Assembly (NCBI RefSeq): GCF_030867145.1
Contig: NC_134418.1
Location: 59,619,682-59,683,681, forward strand
Length of the DNA stretch: 64,000 nt
Direction of reading: 5' to 3'
Origin: Opisthocomus hoazin
Taxonomy: Eukaryota > Chordata > Aves > Opisthocomiformes > Opisthocomidae
Positions 48,201-60,200 of the stretch are shown in pieces. The notes under the pieces are model-generated. The model had not been told where the DNA came from. It searched no databases and worked only from the letters and a program-made list of their open reading frames with translations. Numbering within the stretch: position 1 is the first letter of the stretch; every line of letters starts with the position of its first letter. Position numbers and translations under genes: made by a program.

Positions 48201-51200
48201 ATAATTTCCTGGAGGTAAAAAAAAACCCAACATACATGGGGTATATTTAAAAAGAGTGGGATGGACGAATGAACTCTGTTAATTTATGCTTTATGTTTAA
48301 TACAGTCTCTTCTGTTTCTTTTCTTGGGCAGTATATTTTCTTACCTCTTTGGTGAGAAAAGAAGGATCATATCTCTGTAAGGCAGTGGCAGCAACATTGC
48401 TGATGGGCCCTTCTTCTGACTCGGCGTACTTCAGAAGCAGTGGAATTGCTTCGGGAAGGAGTGCGTTCTTCAGTGCCAGCAGGTACATCCTCACATTGTC
48501 GTCTTTCTTAGCCTTCTCCAGTCTATTTAGAATCATCCTTTTGGCTTCCGCAACGGCCTAAAGAAAATCAACAGCACGTTTAAATGGTGATCATAAATCT
48601 ACCTTTCCCCTTGCAGAAGTAGGAGGGGCAGGGCTGGGTTCTAGAATGTTTCTGTTTCAAACCATCATTGCACAGGGTTAGCAAAGGTGTCATTTGTAAC
48701 CTTTATGTGGATGGCTTCCTTCAAGCATAACTGAAGTGGCTATAGCCACAGTGACACCTGGTCCGTAGATTTATCGTTTGCTAGCTGCCCCTGCTCTGAT
48801 TTGGTGACTGATTCAGTGACTTCACAGGTCCTACTTGTGGGGCCAACATGTTCCCCCACAACAACAGACAAGGGAAATGTTCTTTAGTGCTTCATAACAT
48901 AATGTTATGAAAGTGCTTGGCAATTAACAGGGGAAGGAAAAAGGGATTCCTGAGGGCCATTCAAGTGTTCTGTGTCTTTTCAGCAGTGTGCTGCAATCGT
49001 GCAGCACAGATCCAGCAGGCAGCAGTGCCTTGTCTGATCATCCTCATCTTCTATCACCAGCATCTAGCCAGGCCGTGGTTAAGGTGATAGCCTTCCTCCT
49101 GGGTTGTTCTACACATGTTTGGGGCAGAGTTGAGTACTTCAACCAACGAATTTTCTTCACAGAACAGAAATAACATAAGGTGATTGCAAATATTAAATAG
49201 ATACTGAGCTTGCCAGTGTTTCTCTGAGGACATGCAAAGCTTTTGGACAAGCAAGCACAAGTACTGCTTCTGCTGACAGGCCAGGCAGTGAGAAGAAGTT
49301 CTGTCAAACAAGGGCAAACTGGGAGAAATCCACAGAAATGGGAAGAGACCAGATGAAAGCCTAAAGCTGACAAAGTAGATGTGATTATTAAAAGCAAAAA
49401 AAATCGTCTCTCTCTCCAACATAGGAATTTACAGGCTTATTTTAAAACAGGGGCAATTTGCTTCCCATGTCTCTCCTGCTCTCCTAGTAACATCAGTAGG
49501 GATCATTCGCGTGTGTTGCAGACCAGGGTTTGGCCAGGAGTGAACAGCAGATACTCACTGGGAGCTTGCAGCCTTCTTTGTCACACAGCTTTCTGATGAG
49601 CGCTCCCATGACAATGACAAGAGTTTCTCTGATGTCTTCATTTGCAATATCACCCTTGAACTTAGCCTGTTATGCAAAAGCAATGCTGTTAGTCTCTCTG
49701 TCTAAACATGATGTCTAAACACTGTCTGTAGTGGGCTGAATACCCTCCCTCACTTCCTGTGACCACTAATGCAATGCAAAGGCAGCGATGACCACAACGG
49801 CCTGTGCTCAGGCTAAGCAGAGCACTGCTCTATCATCACACACAATAATTGACTGCCATTTTCCCCTTGAGTTACATTCAGTCTCAAATAGTAGAGTTAT
49901 TCTGAAGCTATGTTTAAAAAAAAAAAAAATATTAAATGGTTACAGGACTTCAATAAGGCAACAATCAAACAATCCTAAAATTGTTTTGCTAACACTCAGA
50001 AATATTTTTGTTTTCCAAGTAGTAGATACTGATAACATTTTACAAAGTAAACAGACTTTCAGTCTGGACCTTCGGATTTTTGTTGTGTCCAGGCTATATG
50101 CTACTGGCACACTTAAAGGAAACCCTGGAAGGGGTAAAGAAAGGAAAACAGAAAACAGTAACAGTTGTTTCTTCTTCCTTTCCCGTTTGACAGGAATGAG
50201 GCTCAAGAGTATTAGCCCGGTTGTATTTTTTTTGTCCTTTGACTTACAGTTAAAGATTTCAGGAGCGTTTCACTGGGGTGAGAAGCAAATCCACAGGCAT
50301 ATAGGAATCGCTCCTGCAGGATAGAAGTGCTTGCATCCTTAAAGTCAAGAAACTCCAGCATGGCCTCCAGTGATGCTGGGGTCTGAGCGGAGGTTACGGC
50401 ATCCACTACCTGCGGACTACAAAGAACTGGAAATTAACGTATCATTGTAATGAGCTAGAGAATACTGAAAAGACTTTGCTGCATGTGGAAAGAAAGAAGC
50501 TAATGTGCTGAAAGATCTCTTCATTGCAGGTAAGAGGTAGAATTTTTTGCTCTTGTTGAAGAAAACTGTGTCCCTGAATTCTTCCACCTCAAAATGGTAG
50601 ATGAAGTCCAAAATTACTTATATCCACTGATAATAATATTTGAATTCATGCAAATATGGAACCAAAAAAGTATTACAAAATCAGAACTACCCAGAGTGTC
50701 TTAGAGTTTACAGGATAAGGTTGTAAATCAAAAAAAGTGTTTTATTTCTACATACACAATTGCAACTAGAGAACAGGCTTCTACACTGAGTTACTCTCAG
50801 GTTTATCTCTATTGTTAACAACTGCTATAAGATCCTTTCTGTATGGTGGGACTTGGAAATGCTTTCCAGCTTCCAAGTCTAAGTGCACATGCTGTTCACA
50901 TGCAAACTCTAATATTAGGACAATATCCAGACGCAAACCATCCCTTTCTTTGCTGTACCTCCATTTGAAGGAAACAAATGGCAAGTCAAGAACAAGTTAT
51001 AGAGTGTTTCAGAACAAGCAGTTGAGATGAGAACCTTTGGGTAAGCTACAAAGCATGGTTGCCTTGCATTCTACCTATAATCTTGGTGGCTGAATAGTGT
51101 GCTGCAAATATATTATGTCACAAGAACAAACACAGCTTTGAAAAAACAAATCCTTTTCCTGTAGACAGGACTGAATACTGTTTTTTTAATTGCTAGGACA

Positions 51201-54200
51201 TCACCAGTAGAACTGAATGTGTTTGCATGCAATTTGCCCTTCCGCAGTTTTAAGTAAGTTAAACTTTTTGAAAGCTTGTGCATGATGACTTACAGAAGTT
51301 CTTTATTTTCACTTCTGATAATCTGCAGTATCTCCTCTTTTGTAGCTTTTCTGATGTTCTGAATGAAGGACAAAAAGCTTCTTACTGCTTCAGCTTTGGA
51401 AAGTTTTTCAGGATACATATGTTCTCTCACGCTCTGCCAGTGTTCAGAAAGCTGCAAAATAATTCACATTATGTCAGATCTCTCAGATTGTGGTTTCAGT
51501 TCTCAAAGTCAGACTTTAACTAAATGCAGATATGTAGGCCAGGTATTGCTCAAATTAGCTGAAATCCAATAGATTGCTGATCCTTTAGCTAAGTATTATT
51601 TAATTTATGATATCCCAGTGCAAATATCTTTGAAGACTTTCTATGTATCTCTCTCCTTCAACACTTTAGTATTTTGCTGATAATGCACATTGACTTAAAT
51701 GCAATCTATTTTGGAACAAAATGATTATTTATACCGTAACTGGAATAAGGTGAATTCTCTTACAAATTTACTGTGCTTTCTGGTGAACATGGTGCTTGCC
51801 TTCTGCTCCCATTTTCTCCTAAGTCATTTTTTTTAAAGTGGGAGATGCACAATCTCCAACTCACAAATTAATCATATTGTTTTAGAAGGTGGTAATTTTG
51901 TAAGTGGTTTGTGTAGAACAGAAGTAAATGTCCCACAAGTAATTAACATTTCTTATTCATAAACCTGCAGAAGATGGGGAAGGATTTGTGGTTACTGGGC
52001 AAAATGATAGGTAAGATGGTATTAGAACAGGTATCAGCTTCTTCATATGTGGTTGCTGTATTTATTCCACACACAACATTTTTGACCTGACTGAGCCAAG
52101 ATGGTACCAAAGCACCTATATCTGTCCTTCCAGATACACTCCCAGAAGACACTGGTTCAGGTATTTTGACCTTTCATCTCTCACTTGCCTTTGCCTCTGT
52201 TATCTCAAATTATCAAGAACATTCCTTGGTGAAAACTCAGCTGTTCTTTGCAGCAGTGTTTACTGCAGTTTTCCCAAGTGGGAAATAACACTAGCACCCA
52301 TTTGACCTTCACTAAAATGTTTCCCCTCTTCATGGGTTTTGTATTAGGCAATAACCTTGAACCTGCTGCCAAATAGAAGTATCATTCAGCAGTACATAGT
52401 GCAACTTCCATCAGCTGTAACAAACAATAATTAGGCAACAATGATTGAGACATAGGATATTTCCTGAGGATTAATGACCAGCTGGGAGGAGCTCATGTTC
52501 TGAGGCACAGATGGGTCTGTTAACCTCAAGTGGTGATTAGAGCTTGGCACCAAGGTCAATGCGGCTATTATAAGCTGAAATTGGATAAATATATGGGGAA
52601 CTTTCTATTGCCCCTGTTGAAGTTGCAACATAGCCTGGAAAAAAATCTCTAACCTCATTAATCCTATATTTTCTCCTGTGCAGAGCCCAGCTATGCAGGC
52701 TGCTCTTAGTCAACTTAGCCCATACCCTAGAGACAAGCAAGGTGGAAAATGCAAGCTGGAGCCATCTGAAGGAAAAGAGAGTGGAGACCAAGTCTTCCTC
52801 TTTGGAGGTGTGCTCTAAGCATTCAACTGCTTCAAGGAGCAGCTGCCGTCTCCTCCATGACTTTAAAAAACAGGATTCACAATTAACTTTTGCAAGGGGC
52901 CTCATTCTCCCAATGTGAATGTCAGGCAGTTTGGATTGAATACCCAAGGATTCAGGCACAGATGCATGCACTTCCACACGGCAACTCAGCTGAGCTCAGA
53001 CACAAATCTGTGTTTCTCTGCCAGAGATCAGACCAGAGGTCTTGTGGGTCAAGCCAAACCAAGAGGTCCTAAACTGAGCAGCTGCTTTACCAGCCTACAA
53101 CGGTTGGCTGCACAAAACAGAACAAACCCACCTCAGTTTCAGAATGGGCAAACATTTCTGTAGGAACCATGAGCACAAAAAAAATGTCAGAACCATGAGC
53201 TCTTCTGAAAAGAGCATGCTTTATGATGTCTAAATGTAGAAATGTAGGCCTAAATTTAAATGTAAATGTTGGCCGTAACCTCACTGAAGCTAGTGCTGCT
53301 ATCTGTGAAGTGCGGTTAGTAACGGTTATTTTACCAAATTCATAAAGATAGAGATAAGACCTGTTATGACTGAAAAAGGGTTTTGTAGGGCATACCATGT
53401 CAGCATGGCATTAATGTATACTATGATATATAAGTACCAAATGTTATGTTGCTGCTTTGGATACGGTGTTCTGTTTATAGACTCCATCTTTTCATAGCAG
53501 TTACTGTAAAATACAGCGAGAAAGCAGGACTTCATTCTCATCGTGCCATTAGGTTTATAAGGACTTAGCTCAGTCCCCGGGCAGTGCTCTGGAATTATAC
53601 CCTGTGTTTGTTATCTTGGTCTCGAAATTATCTCTATAACTATTATGACAAACTCAGTTCCAAGAGACAAATTGGTCAGCACGAACTCCGATGGTCAAAG
53701 TCAGGGAAAAAGCACCTGTCCCTGCGCTGTTTAAGATCCCTTGATGTTCCCTGCTCAGAACTGCTCCAGCATGCATGCAGCATCATTTCTAAGTCATTTC
53801 CCCCAACATACTTTTTTATGTTCTCTGTGGCTCAACAAACATTGGACAAGATAAATCATTACAGTGCAATGTTTTAAATAACTATCACAAGTTCCAGTAC
53901 AGTAAGGTATTTGTGCTTATAAGGAGTATCTCTGGAGGATTAAAATTATGTGTGCTGAACAGAAGCCTTATCTTGCTTATCAGAAGCTGGCAGAGAATAA
54001 TAACCTTTAAATTAATGTTCCCATTCACTGCTAAATTCATTCCACAATGGCAATAGCATTAAAACTATTTGCCAACAATCACTGCAGCAATTTATATTAG
54101 CTTATGATTAATAGCATCAGTAAAACAAAAAATGATGCATTTACAGTACCAAGCTCTTTGTAGTCTTTAGATGTCTTAAATATATTAAAAAAAAAAGTGT

Positions 54201-57200
54201 GAGGTTTTTTTTTTTCAGGGGAAAAATGAGAACTGTATTGGGCTTACCAAGAATACTAAAGCCCCATTTTATACTTACAAAATACCTATATAGTCTTTTA
54301 AATAAAAGACTTACTTCAGGGTCAGGCAGTAAGAAAGGGCTAGATATATTACCAACAAATGTTTAGCCTGCCTAAGGAATGGCTAACTACCTTTAATTTC
54401 TAGGAGTAGTTCAGCTCCTCCATAACAGAATTGTTTATAAACACTGGCCAACCATCTTAAAGGTAATTTCCCACTCCATCACCCAGAGGAAATAAGCTCC
54501 TGCCAACTCAAAGCTGGCAACGATGAGATAAAACGGTGTTGTGTTTTCTAGTGGTCTTCAGAAATACTGCACTCAGTCTTTGAAATAGAGCAAAAAGGTT
54601 GGTACTTTTAGAGATAGATCTTAAAATACACTTGTGTGGTGGAGCACCATTGCGCCACTACCATGCTCCCCACTCCGGGGCATATTTTATGTTGGTACAT
54701 TAGACTTCTCCTAGTGGGCTGCTTGGAGAGAAACTTCCTTCACACTTGTTCTGCTCAGCTAAGCGACCTGATGCCCGATGAGCCTGTGTTTACTTACCGA
54801 AGGACAGTTTTTGCATTTGGATTTGACTGGCTCTGCTACTAGTGGCATGGCAACATAACTGGAGTCCAAGGTCTTGATAACACTGTCAACTTGCTTCGCA
54901 GCGATTAGTCCAGGGCCAGCTTGTACTGACTTCAGTTCCAGTCTCTGCCTGTGTATCCATACAGTGAAGACACTGTTAGAACTCCACCACTACAGCAGAT
55001 ATGCAGAAATCACAGCAAGAGGAAACAAAAAAAAACCCACTACAGACCAAAAATATAGAACACAGCTTACTGAAGTCTTATTTTAAAATGTTCAGAACAT
55101 AGCAAGTCTATGACTTTTTTAAGGTAACAGAAGTATCTGGTACCAGCAGAATTACTGCTAGAGATATGTGGCATAAAATACCTAAATAATAGACTTTCTA
55201 AAGTATGGATTTATAGCACCTGGTAAGCAGCCTTCAGTAACCAGATACATTTTGATATGTTTCATGTATTTGTTCAGAAGATCTGGAAAGTGAGATTTTG
55301 AATGTACGTATTTTTAATATCATAATATTGAGGAGATGACTAAATCATTTATCTTGTATGAGTGTTTCCAAACTTTTCATGTTTTAGAGTCTGGAGTCTA
55401 ACACAGATCTAGGTTTCACCATTGTCTTCTCTCTATGCTGCATGTTCTGTTTTCTATACTTCTGTACTTTCACATGCTAGAAATGGAGATCCACGAAGCA
55501 TTTCATAAGAAACGAGATGACAGAAACAGAATATCTGCAGAAGTAATGTGTTGCTTAAGATGTTTTGGCCAATTCCAGCTGTTTTAATTTAATTTCTTAT
55601 GAATGCCTTTTTTGTTATCTGCAGTACAGTAGAGCTCTCAAATGAAAGTTGGACTAGGTACCATGGGAGTACAGAAGAGATCTAAATCCTTACCTGGAGA
55701 GTTTACAGCCTTAGATCTTGATGCTATAAGACATACACATATAACCTGACTTGAACTACTAGTCCTGCTACCATCAATGACAAATTGCCCAACTTACTTT
55801 GAAACTATTTTGGCACCTGTTTTTCGTTGGAAATTCAGAAGCAAAACATAATTTTCTTCTGCCTTAATGGATTTAATGAAACTGTCTTCCAGAACATAAA
55901 TTGTGGCAGATGTGGCTTTTGTACCAACATCCAAAATCTGAAAAAAAATTGTAAATAAACCAGAAAAAGGGCTGGTCAATAAACAATAGAATAGGAAAAG
56001 AACTCGCAGTTCCAAATTAGGGCAAAACTCATAATGAAATAGAGCCAAATGAGGAAAGCGCATGTGGGTTGACAACATCTCAAGCTAAGCCTATAAGCCA
56101 ACAACAAGAAGAAGCAACAAGAAGCCACTCACTTCTGCACCATGTGTTTCAAATTCAATTTGTACCAGGAGGAAAAAAAAAGGAGATGGAGGGGAGGAAG
56201 TTACTGAGCAGGCCGCAACTGAGAAAATGCCTGGTACTACACTTTTTATTTATTTGCTAGTAGTGGAGGACCATTAAGGCCACAGTAGGGCTTCAGTTAC
56301 CTCTTCCATCTCCTACATTACACCTGTGCATTAGGGAAGCCTTTGACCGAGCAAGGCTGACCAGGCTCCATTCAGGAGTCAACATCTTGCCTGGCATTTA
56401 TTGTGCACACTAAATGCTGTGACTTAGCAGCTGGGAAAAAGATTACTGTTGTCACTATGGCTGTGATTGTACCTAGTATTTTCCTCCAGAGAAAAAAGAA
56501 GCCTCATATTGATTAAAACTTCAGTACAGCCAGGACAAAAGTGCTGTAAATCTGCACAGAAACTAAAATATGTTATAGATGAGATAAAAAAATTATGCGA
56601 ATTCATGTGCTGTATTCAATGCCAGCTGAGCCAAAGTGGTTTACAAAAGAGGAGAATCCATTCCCTGTTCTCCGCATGGGTACTACATATGAAATCTGTA
56701 CTGGCAATACTACAAAATGTACATGTAGAATTTGCTTTCTGCAATGCAAGACAAGACTTTTGAGAAAATGAGTAATAGCTACTAGGAAAATATTTTAACT
56801 AGGCAGAACAGATTTTAATTTATTAGAGAAATCATACCTGGTTGTGACTGGTAAATCCTTGTTTTTCTGTTTCACAGGAGTCTTGAGCTTTTATTTTAGT
56901 CACTTGATCTTGCCGCACATGATAAGTAGTATTGCATTTCCCAGATATGTCCACCTTGAAAAAAAAGAGTTAGATTAGGACAAATTTCTTGAATTTATCT
57001 TTGGGACCCCAGAACACCTTCCAAAGATGAATAATTTTCTCCATTGTTGGAATCCTGTACCTGAGATACTGCACTGTTTGGGTTTATTTACCAGTCTTGA
57101 AGGTATCAGTGTTTCTAACTACCTGCTTTGCGTAGGCAGAGGTACTTCTCATTAGATGGCTATGAAGGAAAGTAACAACATTTGTTTAAACAAAAAATTT

Positions 57201-60200
57201 AGGAAACATCTGGCAGTTGGCACTATACTCACAAATCTGAGTTAAATTCCAGCTTGCTCATGTGGACAGATGTACAAATTTAACAATGTAACACAGGTTA
57301 AATGAACGCAGCTAAACCATTGCTAACTTTGTGTGGATACTCTGTCTGATTTTAAATGGCCTTATCTGTTGTATTGATCTTAAGAATCAACCGACTTTAA
57401 ACATCAGTATAATCTCTTTTATAGTGACCTTATTAAAGTTGGTATATTGCCAAATTCTGCTAAATTGGTAGGAGCATTTGAAATCAAATGGATTTCACCA
57501 GTTCTTTATGTTAATTGCAGAAACTTGACTTGTGTCACCAAATACTCAGAAGGCTGCCTTTACGTCCCCAACTTCAAATGCGATCAGAGGGCTGATGTCT
57601 GTCACATTTCATTCCTTCTGAAGTCAGTGGGAGCCACAGGTCTACCTTTCAGAGCAGGGCGGGCTCTGCCTGTTTCTCTGACGTTGATTATCTTGCCAGT
57701 AGAGCACCGTACCTCATGGGAAGTGCCAGAGTGCAGCTGTAGCTGGAAAAGGCTAGCCAGACCTCTCTTAATGTTTTGAGTAAACCCAGGTTCATTTTGA
57801 TACGAGTAGAAGTTTTTGACCTGTACGAATAAAAAGCAAGTATATAACAAAGCTGGTTAAGTGAGAAAGGGATAGCAAGGATTCCCTCTAGAAAAACTCC
57901 CTTAATTTTTTCATGATTAGGAAGCTGAATTTGGACCTGTTTTCCTTATTTAAGCAAACTCCAGAGTCTGCGGGGGCTGCCAATAGCACTACAAACATGT
58001 TTTAGTCTTTAGCTGTACCTAAATACTGTTTCAGTGCAGGGAGCACCTTTCCTGCCTGTTAATTAGCGAGAATTTAGAAGGGAAATGGGAAAATTTACGT
58101 AATCTCACAAGTGACTCCTTTTTCTGCATAATCCTCAGATAATCCTTCCCCACACGCACATAATGTCTGTTGCACTTTAATCACGGATTACAAAAACCCA
58201 GAATGAATCAAAGGTAAGTCACAGTCAGAATGACTTAAACGATGTGTCACTCAGAATGACTTAAACAACGTGTCAAACACATCACAACCTTTGCACTTGT
58301 GGGTCAACTGTTGTGCTTGAACCTCTCCTCTGGTAACAAGACTTTGCACCTCCACTTTGCCTTCAAGGTGCTTTGGAAGTGCACTTTTTTCTGGAACTGT
58401 AAGTATAATCAGTGTGTTATCTTGAGGCAATGCTGGAAAGCTAAATCACTGTGCCAGGGATGAAAGTATCACACCACAGAGAAATCATAAAAGGAGTGTA
58501 CAGATCCTACTACCTGAGAAAAAGCCCAAGTTTTTAATACTGATCCTCAACCTTAGCGTGTGAACTGCTTCTGCCCAGCGGGTTTGCAACGTACTGGGAG
58601 CAAGTGTATTTTGACTGTGTTCTTCTGACACCTCCGTCCTCTTTTAGGGATGTGTACAGTTGGGAGCCAGTGCTGTCCTGTTTCTTTTTATGTTGTGTAA
58701 AACTGATGACAAGGCTGAGTCTGAAAGTTACTGAGCGGGCCTGATAGCAGCTGCAATTCAGCAGGCTGAGCTGGTGGCCGGGGTATGTGCTCAGTGCCTA
58801 TTTAGAGCAGGAGGTAAAGATCCTGCCGGGATAGGGTGTCACAGCCCTCGCTCCGCTCTGCAGAAGAGAAAAGGGAGTGTGACCTTCAACCTTCCTCCTT
58901 TCTCGCTGCCCCTCTGCCCATGTCCCGCCTGCCGAGCATTGCTTGGGCTGTGGAGGGGAGAGCGGGGCTGTTGGCCTAATGCACCAAGCAATGAGAGGCT
59001 GAAGGAGCGTGGAGAGGAGGCAGGAGCAGCCGTGGCTCAAGCCCTGCCACTCCCTGGCCAGAGCAATAGGCTGAGTACAAGGAGACAAGTGAGCAGCTCT
59101 GCAGAAAAAAAGAGGAGGAGATGAATTTACTTGATTCCCCTTCTGAGCAAAGCTGGGACGCTGAGAGCTGCAGCGGGACATGGATGCTCCCGTGGTGGGA
59201 CAGTGCTTCGGTGCTCTCTCAGGGCAGGCTATAAAACCCAGGCACACACAGAGACATGCCTGCTCACTGTCCCTTCTCCTCTGATTTTTGGGAACAGTTT
59301 CCCAGTAGAGGAACAATATGAAAGGCTGTAGCTCTTTCAGCATCAAGCTCATTAACTCAGGACCACTGAAACTTCAGGTGACACTGAAGTAAATAAGTAA
59401 GCCGGAGAGGTGGGAAAAGCAGTCACGCTAAAATATTTGCTAAGGCTTTAAAGTGATTGACACTGTTCCTCACAGACTCAAGTACAGCCTCCCTCATGGC
59501 AAATTGTATCTCCTTTTCTGCCTTCAGACCTCAGATAAAATCCTGGCCTCACTGAAGTCAACAGCACACATCCTACACAGCAATTGTGCACATATCTGCA
59601 TATGTACCCATATATTTGTGGCCACTCTGCTGTTTACTTCTACACTGTACATTGTTGTCAATGCACAAGAGGCTTGGGGTGGAAGGGCCCCTTGTACAGG
59701 TGAATTACTTTCTGTTCTTAACTACTGTATTTCTTATAGAAAGATATGACACGACAGCATATTCAGAACACCGAGAGGATAGGGAATTGGTAAATTCTCC
59801 AAGACTGTAAGAAAAGATTTGTCTCAGGTTTCCTTACAGATTGAATTTTAAAAGATGGGCTCTTACTTTTCCACGGACTAACTCAAGAACTATGGGCCTC
59901 TGCAAAGCTTGCAGGTATTCTTTCCCAATGATCTTCTCTGTGCTTTTTCCATTGAAGATGTTTTTAGGAGCTGGACGTTCATTCACATTTTCAACGTGAA
60001 CATCTTTTATCTAGCAAAGTAAAAGCAGAGAAAATTCATGCAGAGAGCATTCTAGTATTGGCCTGGGCTAGGCTGAATAGACTAAATCACCTAATACATC
60101 TTTTTTATTGTTTCATTTCTGGTTCTGACCATTAATCTTCCATGATTACTATGTCTACATTTTCAAAAGAAACCAGCACTCACCACTGGTGAAATCAGTG

